This document shows, in pieces, positions 16,502 through 25,537 of a stretch of DNA of 64,000 nucleotides (its first letter is position 1; every line of letters begins with the position of its first letter). Source of the stretch: Candidatus Puniceispirillum sp. Its GTDB lineage: Bacteria > Pseudomonadota > Alphaproteobacteria > Puniceispirillales > Puniceispirillaceae. The position numbers were made by a program, and so were the translations under genes. The stretch spans positions 69,442 through 133,441 of the forward strand of contig JAOEVD010000003.1 in assembly GCA_028383305.1 (NCBI GenBank), read 5' to 3'. Under the pieces are notes generated by a model, which saw only the letters and a list, made by a program, of their open reading frames with translations, was not told the DNA's origin and searched no databases.

Positions 16502-18724
16502 ATGCATGATGATGTTGAAATTCCCGCCGGCGGGCGTATAGAACCGACCGCGTTTTCCGACGCCTTATCGGAACGCTATCTTGCCTATGCACTGTCAACC
16601 ATCACATCGCGGTCGCTTCCCGATGTCAGGGACGGGTTAAAGCCGGTTCACCGCCGTCTGTTATTTGCGATGCGGCAGCTAAAGCTTGATCCGGGTCAGG
16701 GTTTTAAGAAATCAGCGCGTGTTGTTGGTGATGTGATGGGTAAATTCCATCCGCATGGCGATGCAGCGATTTATGATGCGATGGTGCGGTTGGCACAGGA
16801 ATTTGCCATGCGCTATTGTCTTGTCGAAGGGCAGGGGAATTTCGGCAATATTGATGGCGATAACGCCGCAGCGATGCGTTACACCGAGGCACGCATGACC
16901 GAAGTTGCGCGTCTGTTGCTGGATGGTATTGACGAAGATGCGGTTGATTTCCGGCCAACTTATGATGGCGAGTCCGAAGAACCAACCTTGCTTCCTGCGG
17001 GCATTCCAAATCTTCTTGCCAATGGCGCACAGGGGATTGCGGTTGGCATGGCAACATCAATTCCGCCGCATAATATTATCGAACTTGCCGATGCTTCATT
17101 GCATCTTATCAAACATCCCAACGCATCAATTGAAACCTTGCTGAATTATGTGAAAGGTCCCGATTTTCCGACTGGTGGCCTGTTGATTGAACCTGCGGAT
17201 TCGATCAAAGACGCCTATTCAACGGGGCGTGGCGGTTTTCGGGTGCGGGCGAAATGGGAGGTTGAAACGGAAAAGGGCGGGGCATGGCAAATTGTCGTAA
17301 CCGAAATTCCGTATCAGGTTCAAAAATCACGCCTGATCGAACGTCTTGCTGAAATGTTACAGGCGAAACGCCTGCCGGTGCTTGCCGATATTCGTGACGA
17401 GTCGGCTGAAGATATCCGCATTGTTCTTGAGCCGAAATCGCGCCGGCTCGAAGCCGAAGTGGTGATGGAAAGCCTGTTCAAACTTACCGATTTTGAAGTG
17501 AGGGTTCCGCTGAACCTCAATGTTCTAGATGCGGATGGCCGTCCGGTGGTGATGAATTTGCGTGAGGCGCTGAACGCATGGCTTGCGCATCGCCGTGTCG
17601 TTTTGCAGCGCAGATCGCATCATCGTCTTGGAAAGATCGCCAGCCGGCTTGAAGTGCTTGACGGCTATTTGATCGTCTTTTTGAATATTGACGAAGTGAT
17701 TGCAATTATTCGTGAGGCCGATCATCCGCGTGATGAATTGATGCGCCGATTTGGTCTGAATGAAAATCAGGCCAATGCCGTTCTTGATATGCGGCTTCGT
17801 TCTTTGCGGCGGCTTGAAGAAATGGCGCTCCGCACCGAGCGTGACAAGCTGGCGGCTGAACAGGGTGATTTGAACGCGCTTCTTGGTGATGAGGCACGGC
17901 AATGGTCATTCATCGCCAGCCAAATCAAAGATATGAAAGACACCTTTATCAAGGATGATTATCGCAAGACTATTCTTGCCGAGGCACCTAAGATTGATTT
18001 TGATCCAACCGAAATTCTGGTTGAACGTGAAGCAATTACGGTGATTTGTTCGGCAAATGGCTGGATTAGAGCCATGCGCGGCCATCAGGATCTCGACAGC
18101 GATTTCAAATATAAAGAAGGCGATTCAGCAGGCCATGTTCTGCATGCTGAAACCACTGATAAAATCCTGCTTTTTGCTGATAATGGTCGGTTTTACACGC
18201 TGTCAGGAGATAAATTACCGCGGGGGCGCGGATTTGGCGAGCCGGTTAGTTTGATGGTCGATCTTCCGGCAGATAGCGATATCGTCAAGCTGGTTCGTGC
18301 GGGTGATGGCAAAATGCTTGTTGCGGCAAGCACCGGCCATGGTCTTGTTGTTGATATGCAAGGGGCTTTGGCGCAAACGCGAAATGGCAAACAGGTGCTA
18401 AATCTTAGCGGATCAGCCCGGGCTGTTGCTTGTGCCATCGTTGCTGGTGATATGGTGGCGTCGGTTGGGGTGAACCGGAAATTGATTGTTTTCGACCTTG
18501 AAGAAATGCCGGAAATGGGACGCGGCAAAGGCGTTATTCTACAGCGGTTTAAAGATGGCGGTCTTGCCGATGTTACGGTATTTGACAAAGCCAAAGGTCT
18601 TAGCTGGCAGGCTGGTGGTGGGCGTATTCGCACCGAACCTGACTTGTCAACATGGCTGGCACGGCGCGGCGGTTCGGGCAAATTGCCGCCAAATGGCTTT
18701 CCGCGCCCAGCTAAATTTACCTAA
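16502..18724 (+). CDS. parC: DNA topoisomerase IV subunit A
   Basis: A 740-residue type IIA topoisomerase subunit. The breakage-reunion domain shows PDVRDGLKPVHRRLLFAM, KKSARVVGDVMGKFHPHGDAAIYDAMVRLAQ, and AAAMRYTEARM with the active-site tyrosine near residue 127. The C-terminal beta-pinwheel is shorter than in GyrA and lacks the QRRGGKG GyrA box, so ParC is preferred to GyrA. It decatenates daughter chromosomes with ParE, which is not in this window. It follows recO by 20 nt. Confidence 0.93.
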   Translation: MHDDVEIPAGGRIEPTAFSDALSERYLAYALSTITSRSLPDVRDGLKPVHRRLLFAMRQLKLDPGQGFKKSARVVGDVMGKFHPHGDAAIYDAMVRLAQEFAMRYCLVEGQGNFGNIDGDNAAAMRYTEARMTEVARLLLDGIDEDAVDFRPTYDGESEEPTLLPAGIPNLLANGAQGIAVGMATSIPPHNIIELADASLHLIKHPNASIETLLNYVKGPDFPTGGLLIEPADSIKDAYSTGRGGFRVRAKWEVETEKGGAWQIVVTEIPYQVQKSRLIERLAEMLQAKRLPVLADIRDESAEDIRIVLEPKSRRLEAEVVMESLFKLTDFEVRVPLNLNVLDADGRPVVMNLREALNAWLAHRRVVLQRRSHHRLGKIASRLEVLDGYLIVFLNIDEVIAIIREADHPRDELMRRFGLNENQANAVLDMRLRSLRRLEEMALRTERDKLAAEQGDLNALLGDEARQWSFIASQIKDMKDTFIKDDYRKTILAEAPKIDFDPTEILVEREAITVICSANGWIRAMRGHQDLDSDFKYKEGDSAGHVLHAETTDKILLFADNGRFYTLSGDKLPRGRGFGEPVSLMVDLPADSDIVKLVRAGDGKMLVAASTGHGLVVDMQGALAQTRNGKQVLNLSGSARAVACAIVAGDMVASVGVNRKLIVFDLEEMPEMGRGKGVILQRFKDGGLADVTVFDKAKGLSWQAGGGRIRTEPDLSTWLARRGGSGKLPPNGFPRPAKFT

Positions 18725-18741
18725 AGCTAAATTTACCTAAG
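18710..18741. repeat. 16-bp tandem duplication across the parC stop
   Basis: GCTAAATTTACCTAAA (18710-18725) is followed by GCTAAATTTACCTAAG. The first copy includes the parC stop codon, so the duplication repeats the last codons and stop in non-coding DNA without changing the protein. Confidence 0.8.
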
Positions 18742-18815
18742 ATAACATTCATCTAAGTAGCTGAAAATAAACGCCAGAAATTAGCCAAAACCGGCCATGA
18801 AAATGTCTTTGCTAG

Positions 18816-19634
18816 TTAATTTGCCGGATTTATAATCGGAATTTCGGCATCTTCAGCAACATCGGTAATCAGCATCTGACCCGGCTTATGCGTTATGGAA
18901 ATTGGCGGTTTCGCGTGAAGAATCGCCGCTTGCGGTGTCACGCCACAAGCCCAGAATACCGCAATTTCGCCGTCATTGACCGGTGATGCGTCGCCCCAAT
19001 CGGGCGCGTTAAGATCGGCAATGCCAATTTCGGCAGGATCGCCCCAATGAACCGGTGCGCCATGCGCCATTGGAAAATTGGCTGAAATAGCGCGAACCAT
19101 ATCCAGCTTATCAATCGGGATGGCGCGCATGCTGACCACCATTGGCCCTGAAAAAGGACCGGATTCAATGGTTTTGATGTTGGTTTTGAACATCGGCACC
19201 GTTTGGTCATGATCAATATGCCAAACCGGGATTCCGGCGCGGATTAGGGCATGTTCAAAGGTGAATGAGCATCCAAGCGCAAAACCAACCATCTGGCCAT
19301 TCCACAAATCGGTAATATCGCCGACGGTGCCATCCAGAACGCCATAACGATAAATATGATATGACGGCACATCTGACCTGATATCAATATCGGCGCCTAA
19401 TGTTCGCATAAAGGGCGATCCGGTATCGGTAACGCCGACAAGCGGGCAGGGCTTTGGGTTACGTTGGCAAAACCGCATAAAATTAAGCGCATATGATTGT
19501 TCTAGAATGACAAGATTTGCCTGCAAAAAGCCATTGGCAAGCCCTGATGTATGATCGCAATAGGCACCTGACCGGATTTTGGCACGAACGGCAAGCTGGT
19601 CGTCTTGGCGCAATTGTTCAAAAGATGTCGCCAC
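18816..19634 (-). CDS. DUF1445 / putative hydro-lyase (YcsI, D-glutamate cyclase-like)
   Basis: A 272-residue protein matching the DUF1445/YcsI family along its length: RAKIRSGAYCDHTSGLANGFLQANLVILEQSYALNFMRFCQRNPKPCPLVGVTDTGSP, GFALGCSFTFEHALI and WACGVTPQAAILHAKPPISITHKPGQMLITD. Family members are annotated as putative hydro-lyases and a eukaryotic relative includes the D-glutamate cyclase domain; the bacterial substrate is not established. In many bacteria the family co-occurs with 5-oxoprolinase components; a 5-oxoprolinase lies at the far end of this window but not adjacent. Confidence 0.85.
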   Translation of the reverse strand: MATSFEQLRQDDQLAVRAKIRSGAYCDHTSGLANGFLQANLVILEQSYALNFMRFCQRNPKPCPLVGVTDTGSPFMRTLGADIDIRSDVPSYHIYRYGVLDGTVGDITDLWNGQMVGFALGCSFTFEHALIRAGIPVWHIDHDQTVPMFKTNIKTIESGPFSGPMVVSMRAIPIDKLDMVRAISANFPMAHGAPVHWGDPAEIGIADLNAPDWGDASPVNDGEIAVFWACGVTPQAAILHAKPPISITHKPGQMLITDVAEDAEIPIINPAN

Positions 19635-19663
19635 AATGGTCTCCTATGGGTTGGTGCTGTTAT

Positions 19664-20404
19664 TCATGAGCCGCGAATAACATCATCGGCAGGTTTCCAG
19701 ATGCCAGCATCAAAAATTTCAGCCGGCTTGAAACGTTCTTTATAGGCCATTTTGCGGCTTCCCTGCACAAAATAGCCAAGATATAGCCAATCAAGTGACA
19801 ATTCCTTGGCAATCGCGAAAAGATCAAGAACCATATAGGTTCCCAATGATCGTTCGGCCTGTTTGGTATCAAAAAAACTGTAAACGGCGCTCAATCCGTC
19901 AGATTGGAAATCGGCCAGAACGCTGCCGACAAGGCGGTTTTCTTCATCATAATGGCTAACCAGAACCGTCTCGATCGGGCTGTTATTTATCATGCTGGTA
20001 AAATCATCATGATCCATACGCGCCATCTGGCCATCATCATGCCGGCTGGTGACATAGGCCTTGAATAGCCGGTAATGCGCGTTGGTTGGATCGGGTCTTG
20101 TGATGCTGCGGGTTAGATCGCTGTTTTTCTTGAGAATACGTGTCATGTTCCGGCTGGCTTTAAACGCTGCAACATTCACGCGCCAAGGCAAACAGGCATT
20201 GCAATTTGGGCAGGCCGGTCGATAAACCCAATTTTCAACACGGCGGAAACCGGCGCGGGCAAGCCCATCATGGCAATTTGGATCAAGGGAAATATCAACA
20301 GCGATACGCTGTTCGGTCTGCCCCGCAATATAGGGGCAGTCACTGCGCATGCTAAGGCGCATGGGCAGCGGAATTTTGCGATGAAGCCGTTTATCCTGAT
20401 CCAT
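19664..20404 (-). CDS. bpt: Aspartate/glutamate leucyltransferase (Bpt)
   Basis: About 246 residues. CPYIAGQTEQRIAVDI at the N-terminus, YRPACPNCNACLPWRVNV with its CPNCNAC cysteine cluster, and SVYSFFDTKQAERSLGTYMVLDLFAIAKELSLDWLYLGYFVQGSRKMAYKERFKPAE near the C-terminus are typical of the ATE/Bpt family. Bacterial Bpt adds leucine from Leu-tRNA to proteins with N-terminal Asp or Glu, making them N-end-rule substrates for ClpS/ClpAP. I use the ATG at 20404, since the track N-terminus is not family-like. It is often mis-named arginyltransferase. Confidence 0.9.
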   Translation of the reverse strand: MDQDKRLHRKIPLPMRLSMRSDCPYIAGQTEQRIAVDISLDPNCHDGLARAGFRRVENWVYRPACPNCNACLPWRVNVAAFKASRNMTRILKKNSDLTRSITRPDPTNAHYRLFKAYVTSRHDDGQMARMDHDDFTSMINNSPIETVLVSHYDEENRLVGSVLADFQSDGLSAVYSFFDTKQAERSLGTYMVLDLFAIAKELSLDWLYLGYFVQGSRKMAYKERFKPAEIFDAGIWKPADDVIRGS

Positions 20405-20471
20405 CTTTATAGATTGCCCAAAAGGCCAAGTCCAAATCAAGGTCAATCATATGCAAATCAGGTAATTTTTC

Positions 20472-21689
20472 CTAACTGGCGCTATCGTCGAGTTGGCGAA
20501 CCTGAAAATGCGCGGCCCGAAGCGCCGCGATAATTTTGTCAACATGATCTGGCCCCCGCGTCTCGATCACCGCATCAATCTTTGCCAGTTTGACCGGTAC
20601 GTCATAGAAAAGACGCTGATGATAGATTTCGACAATATTGCCACCACATTTGCCAATCGTTGTTGAAATCGCCGCCAACATCCCCGGTTCATCAGAAATA
20701 TCGATACGCAACCGCGCAATCCGGCCATCGACGGCCATGTTGCGATTCAAGATCGACGCCAGCAGGCGCGGGTCAATATTGCCGCCGCAAATCACCACGC
20801 CAACTTTTTTACCGGCAAATAGAGCCGGATTTGCATGAATGGCGGCAATGCCTGCCGCACCGGCACCTTCAGACACAACGCGTTGCTGTTCAATCAAGGC
20901 ACCAACAGCCCATTCAAGGTCGCGTTCATCGACCAGCAAAATCTCGTCAACTAATGCGTCAACCACCGGAAGCGTTACATCGCCTGGTTTTTTCACCGCA
21001 ATGCCTTCAGCCAAGGTTTCACCACCACAGGTGATTTTCTTGCCTTCAACTGCCAGTTTCATGCTTGGGTATAGCTCGGTCTGTACACCGTAAATCTTGA
21101 TATTAGGGCGCATATCGCGGGCGATTGTGGCAATACCGCCCATCAGGCCACCACCGCCAATCGGCACGACAAGAATATCAAGATCGGGCTGGTCAATCAG
21201 CATTTCCAGACCGGCAGTGCCTTGCCCCATCATCACCAATTCATTGTCATAGGGATGGATCAGCGTCAGGCCATGTTCCTGAATAAGCGCATTTACCGTG
21301 CCTTCGCATTCATTGAGGTTACGCCCCTCAAGAACAACCTTGGCACCAAAGGCGCGGGTGCGCGCTACTTTGGCAAAGGGAGTTTGGGCTGGCATAACAA
21401 TGGTTGCCGGAATGCCCATATGTTCGGCGTGATAGGCCACGGCTTGGGCATGATTGCCTGCCGACATGGCAATGACGCCAAGCTGGAGTTGTTTATCGTT
21501 CAAGCCAAGCATCGCATTCAGCGCACCACGCGCCTTGAATGATGATGTATGTTGCAAACATTCCAGTTTTAAAAACAGGTCGCAGCCCAAATTACGCGAT
21601 AACATTGGCGCCTCAAGCATTGGTGTGCGGATGATCTGCCCGTCCAGCCGGACGGCTGTGTCTCTGATTTGATCGGCTGTTACCGCCAT
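20472..21689 (-). CDS. ilvA: Threonine ammonia-lyase, biosynthetic type
   Basis: A 405-residue PLP enzyme making 2-oxobutanoate for isoleucine synthesis. SSFKARGALNAM holds the PLP lysine (about K52), MSAGNHAQAVAYHA the substrate loop and PIGGGGLMGGIA the phosphate-binding glycine loop. A single C-terminal ACT domain (about 325-400; RLRIDISDEPGMLAAISTTIGKCGGNIVEIYHQR) suggests amino-acid feedback control. GGGGGG lies upstream of the ATG. The different dehydratase at 4.6-5.7 kb lacks the ACT domain. Confidence 0.9.
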   Translation of the reverse strand: MAVTADQIRDTAVRLDGQIIRTPMLEAPMLSRNLGCDLFLKLECLQHTSSFKARGALNAMLGLNDKQLQLGVIAMSAGNHAQAVAYHAEHMGIPATIVMPAQTPFAKVARTRAFGAKVVLEGRNLNECEGTVNALIQEHGLTLIHPYDNELVMMGQGTAGLEMLIDQPDLDILVVPIGGGGLMGGIATIARDMRPNIKIYGVQTELYPSMKLAVEGKKITCGGETLAEGIAVKKPGDVTLPVVDALVDEILLVDERDLEWAVGALIEQQRVVSEGAGAAGIAAIHANPALFAGKKVGVVICGGNIDPRLLASILNRNMAVDGRIARLRIDISDEPGMLAAISTTIGKCGGNIVEIYHQRLFYDVPVKLAKIDAVIETRGPDHVDKIIAALRAAHFQVRQLDDSAS

Positions 21690-21724
21690 AATGTAATCCC
21701 CCCTATGGCAATCCTTCTCACGTC

Positions 21725-21740
21725 ATGCGTTTTCACGCAT
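21725..21740. repeat. Perfect small palindrome upstream of ilvA
   Basis: ATGCGT-TTTC-ACGCAT forms a 6-bp perfect inverted repeat 36 nt before the ilvA start, in the 249-nt spacer between ilvA and hemB. It could be an operator or a leader hairpin. No leader peptide or T-run was recognised. Nothing else firm is seen in this spacer. Confidence 0.4.
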
Positions 21741-21938
21741 TGTGGGATTAGCCACTGCCACCTTTATAAGCTGACAATATTATGGCCTTCATTTGCGTAT
21801 TTATACCAGTAAAACTGGATGATTACCGTTATCTATCTGCATAGGTAACGCGGCGATGGCCTGACAACGACCGATTATAAACAAGCTTTGCCATGGTCTG
21901 TTCCGGCACTGGGGTCTGATGGGGGAAACCACGCGCAA

Positions 21939-22973
21939 CTAGCGCCGAATCATCATTGCAATTTCAGGCGCAAAATAGGTCAAAACAGCATTGGCACCAG
22001 CGCGTTTGAAACAGGTCATGGCTTCAAGAATCGTGCGTTCACGGTCAAGCCAGCCCTTTTCGAATGACGCGCATAGCATCGAATATTCGCCCGATACCTG
22101 ATAGGCAATGCATGGCACGCCAAATTCGGCCTTGGCGCGTGCCAGAATATCCAGATAGGGCATTCCCGGTTTGACAATGACCATGTCGGCACCTTCGGCG
22201 AGATCAAGCGCGATTTCATGCATCGCTTCATCGCTATTGGCCGGATCCATTTGATAGGTGGATTTGCCTGCCTTGCCAAGCGAAGCACCAGCTCGCACCG
22301 CATCGCGGAACGGCCCGTAAAATCCAGATGCATATTTCGCCGCATAGGCCATGATTTGCACATTGTGATGCCCAGCAGCATCAAGCGCAGCGCGAATTTC
22401 GCCAACGCGGCCATCCATCATATCTGACGGGGCGATGATATCGCATCCGGCATTGGCCTGATGCACTGCCTGTTCGCACAAAACCGCAATGGTTTTGTCA
22501 TTTAAAATTTCGTCCCCATCCAGCAAACCGTCATGGCCATGCGAGGTAAAGGGGTCAAGCGCAACGTCACAGATAATGCCAAGATCGGGGAAGGCGGCTT
22601 TGACAGCGCTGACCGCACGGCAAACAAGATTATCACCATCGCGGGCAAGGCTGCCGGATTCATCTTTTAATGCTGCATCAATTGACGGGAAAATGGCGAT
22701 TGCGGGTATTGTTAATTCAACCGCTTTAGCCGCCTGTTGCAAAAGGTGATTAATCGAATAGCGGAAAACACCGGGCATGGCATCAACTGGCTCGGCCATG
22801 TTCTGTCCCTCAATCACAAAAAGAGGCCAGATAAGATCGGCGGTATCAAGGCGGGTTTCGGCAACAAGGCGACGCGAAAATGCAGTCATCCGGTTGCGCC
22901 GCATCCTTGTGGAAGGGTATTGACCTCGGCTCATGGGCTGTTTAATCCGTAGTTGATCTGAAAAACCACCCAT
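21939..22973 (-). CDS. hemB: Delta-aminolevulinic acid dehydratase (porphobilinogen synthase)
   Basis: A 344-residue enzyme that condenses two 5-aminolevulinates to porphobilinogen for haem and corrinoid synthesis. YPSTRMRRNRMTAFSRRLVAE is the typical N-terminus. CDIIAPSDMMDGRVGEIRAAL and MAYAAKYASGFYGPFRDAV carry the first active-site lysine, and MVIVKPGMPYLDIL holds the second. Residues just after the metal-site region (DVALDPFTSHGHDG) show no cysteine cluster, so a zinc-independent, Mg-type enzyme is likely. The ATG at 22934 (MSRGQYPSTR) is an equally plausible start. Confidence 0.94.
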   Translation of the reverse strand: MGGFSDQLRIKQPMSRGQYPSTRMRRNRMTAFSRRLVAETRLDTADLIWPLFVIEGQNMAEPVDAMPGVFRYSINHLLQQAAKAVELTIPAIAIFPSIDAALKDESGSLARDGDNLVCRAVSAVKAAFPDLGIICDVALDPFTSHGHDGLLDGDEILNDKTIAVLCEQAVHQANAGCDIIAPSDMMDGRVGEIRAALDAAGHHNVQIMAYAAKYASGFYGPFRDAVRAGASLGKAGKSTYQMDPANSDEAMHEIALDLAEGADMVIVKPGMPYLDILARAKAEFGVPCIAYQVSGEYSMLCASFEKGWLDRERTILEAMTCFKRAGANAVLTYFAPEIAMMIRR

Positions 22974-23000
22974 TCATAACGATCTGGGAAGATTTCCGCA

Positions 23001-24062
23001 ATGCCACAGGCGCATATTCATTTCGACGTTATTAACGGCGCCGGTCTTGTCACGCTTGATCGGGCAAAGGCGTTGAATGCGCTGACCGTCGAGATGGTGA
23101 CTGATTTACGGCAGGTTCTGCTTGGCTGGCGTGATGATCCAGCGATCAGCCATGTGGTGATTGCCAGCAGTGCGCCGCGCGCTTTTTGCGCTGGCGGTGA
23201 CATCCGGCAGGCGCGCGAAACCATCATCGCCAAAGGTTTTGACGAGGCAGATGGGTTTTTTCGGGGCGAATATTTGGTTAATCTGGCAATTGCCGAATTT
23301 GGTAAGCCGATTATTGCACTTTGCGATGGTGTTGTTATGGGTGGCGGTGCTGGTCTTGCCGAACATTGCACCCATATCATCATGAGTGAAACGACACGTT
23401 TTGCGATGCCGGAAACCAGCATTGGCCTATTTCCTGATGTGGGGGCAAGCCTGTTTCTTGGCCGGTGTCCTTTGCCAGTTGCCCGATTGCTTGGCATGAC
23501 CGGATATATCATTCATGGTGCTGATTGCATGATGCTTGGCCTTGCCACATCAATGGTTGCCTCTGAACAGATGGTAGGATTGAAACAATCACTTCTTAAT
23601 TGCACCGCATCTGAAATTGATCAGGTTATTGTTGACTTTAAAATGGATCCGGGGGTGCCAGCCCTAAACCATCATATGCCGGTAATTAACCGGATTTTTG
23701 GGGGGGATGTGACCCCTGAACAGATGCAGGAACGCGCCGAAGATATGGCGTTAATGCGGCCGAATGATAAACTTGTTAGCCATGTTGTAACGGCCTTTGC
23801 CACGCGTTGTCCGGTCTCGATCAAGCTGTTTTGGCGTTTGTTGCAAATGTCCGATGGCATCACCGATATTGGCGCGGCGCTAACACTTGATTACCATCTT
23901 GCGATGAGCATGATTCGGCGTGGCGATTATATCGAAGGCGTTCGTGCGGTTCTGGTTGATCGGGATAATGCGCCAAAATGGTCGCCAAACCGCCTTGTGC
24001 TTGTTGATAAGGCTTTATTGGATGCGCTTTTTGACGAAAACGGCTTGCCGCCCTTGTGTTAA
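23001..24062 (+). CDS. Enoyl-CoA hydratase/isomerase family, 3-hydroxyisobutyryl-CoA hydrolase-like
   Basis: A 353-residue crotonase-fold protein. ALNALTVEMVTDL, APRAFCAGGDIRQ (first oxyanion-hole element), CDGVVMGGGAGLAEHC (second) and AMPETSIGLFPDVGASLFLGR (catalytic glutamate and aspartate region) match HIBCH. The extra C-terminal region (about 270-350) is found in HIBCH and not in ordinary 260-residue hydratases. The expected role is releasing 3-hydroxyisobutyrate in valine degradation. It is divergent from hemB, with only 27 nt between start codons. Confidence 0.85.
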   Translation: MPQAHIHFDVINGAGLVTLDRAKALNALTVEMVTDLRQVLLGWRDDPAISHVVIASSAPRAFCAGGDIRQARETIIAKGFDEADGFFRGEYLVNLAIAEFGKPIIALCDGVVMGGGAGLAEHCTHIIMSETTRFAMPETSIGLFPDVGASLFLGRCPLPVARLLGMTGYIIHGADCMMLGLATSMVASEQMVGLKQSLLNCTASEIDQVIVDFKMDPGVPALNHHMPVINRIFGGDVTPEQMQERAEDMALMRPNDKLVSHVVTAFATRCPVSIKLFWRLLQMSDGITDIGAALTLDYHLAMSMIRRGDYIEGVRAVLVDRDNAPKWSPNRLVLVDKALLDALFDENGLPPLC

Positions 24063-24163
24063 AGCTATTCTCAACCTAGCTTGACCCTTCTATGTCATCA
24101 TCAGGATATCGGTTAGGCCAAACCGTCACATGTGATTGTGCCGTCTTCATTAAAGGAAACCCG

Positions 24164-25480
24164 ATGCGTTTAAGTCAGTATTTTTTGCCGGTTCTAAAAG
24201 AAACCCCGAAAGAGGCACAGATTGCCTCGCATCGTCTGATGCTGCGTGCGGGGATGATTCAGCAATCGAGTGCCGGAATCTATTCATGGTTGCCGCTTGG
24301 CAAGCGCGTTGTTGACAAGATTGCTACAATCGTTCGCGAAGAACAGGATCGTTCCGGCGCATTGGAAATTTTGATGCCGACCCTGCAACCAGCTGAAATC
24401 TGGCAGGAATCGGGGCGTTATGATGATTATGGTGCGGAAATGCTTCGCGTCAAAGACCGACATGATCGCGATATGCTTTATGGGCCAACCAATGAAGAAC
24501 AGGTTACCGATATTTTCCGGTCGCATGTCCGCAGCTATAAAGCGCTGCCGCTGAATCTTTATCATATCCAGTGGAAATTCCGCGATGAGGTGCGCCCGCG
24601 TTTTGGCACTATGCGTGGCCGTGAATTCTTGATGAAAGATGCTTATTCTTTCGATCTTGATGCTGATACCGCACGCACAGCCTATAATAAAATGTTTGTT
24701 TCCTATCTGAAAACGTTTGCGCGGATGGGACTGACAGCGATTCCGATGGAGGCCGACACGGGTCCAATCGGCGGCGATATGAGCCATGAATTCATCATTC
24801 TGGCCGAAACCGGCGAAAGCGGCGTTTATTTCCATAAAGATTGGTTAAAGGCCGATCTGCTTGCCGAAATCGACTATGACGTCGATTTGCAGCCTTTTGT
24901 AGATAAATTCACATCAATTTATGCGCGCGCCGATGAAAAGCATGATCCGGCAACCTGTCCGGTAGATGATGTTGAGTTAATGACCATGCGCGGCATTGAA
25001 ATTGGCCATATCTTTTATTTCGGCACCAAATATTCGGCGGCAATGGGCGCGGTGGTCTCGGGGCCTGATGGCAAAAACGTTCCGGTTCATATGGGGTCTT
25101 ACGGCATTGGCGTTTCGCGCCTTGTTGGCGGCATTATCGAAGCAAGTCACGATGATAAGGGCATAATCTGGCCTGACTCCGTTGCACCATTCGGTGTTGC
25201 CGTGGTGAATCTAAAGTCGGGCGATTCGGTTTGTGATGCCGCCAGCCAGTCATTATATGACCAGCTTGCCGCGGCAGGATGTGATCCGCTGATTGATGAC
25301 CGTGATGAACGCCCGGGGGCAAAGCTTGCAGCCATGGATTTGATTGGTATTCCGTGGCAGATTGTTGTTGGACCACGCGGTATGGATAATGGCGTGGTTG
25401 AGGTGAAACGGCGTAAAACTGGTGAAACCAGCGAGGTGTCTCCTGAAGCTGCCTTGGCCATGGTTTGTGCCAAATCATAG
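24164..25480 (+). CDS. proS: Proline-tRNA ligase, short form
   Basis: A 438-residue class II aminoacyl-tRNA synthetase. It begins [32 protein letters not shown] and has the motif 2 region [26 protein letters not shown], then [17 protein letters not shown] (motif 3) and the anticodon domain. It lacks the roughly 180-residue editing insertion of E. coli ProS, as is common for Alphaproteobacteria and mitochondria, so misacylated Ala-tRNA(Pro) would need a separate editing factor. AAAGGAAA lies upstream of the ATG at 24164; the track start is too early. Confidence 0.95.
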   Translation: MRLSQYFLPVLKETPKEAQIASHRLMLRAGMIQQSSAGIYSWLPLGKRVVDKIATIVREEQDRSGALEILMPTLQPAEIWQESGRYDDYGAEMLRVKDRHDRDMLYGPTNEEQVTDIFRSHVRSYKALPLNLYHIQWKFRDEVRPRFGTMRGREFLMKDAYSFDLDADTARTAYNKMFVSYLKTFARMGLTAIPMEADTGPIGGDMSHEFIILAETGESGVYFHKDWLKADLLAEIDYDVDLQPFVDKFTSIYARADEKHDPATCPVDDVELMTMRGIEIGHIFYFGTKYSAAMGAVVSGPDGKNVPVHMGSYGIGVSRLVGGIIEASHDDKGIIWPDSVAPFGVAVVNLKSGDSVCDAASQSLYDQLAAAGCDPLIDDRDERPGAKLAAMDLIGIPWQIVVGPRGMDNGVVEVKRRKTGETSEVSPEAALAMVCAKS

Positions 25481-25537
25481 GCCAGGCTATAACGCCATAA
25501 TCGGCAGGAACCTGATAAAGGCGAAAAGGGCGGTTTA

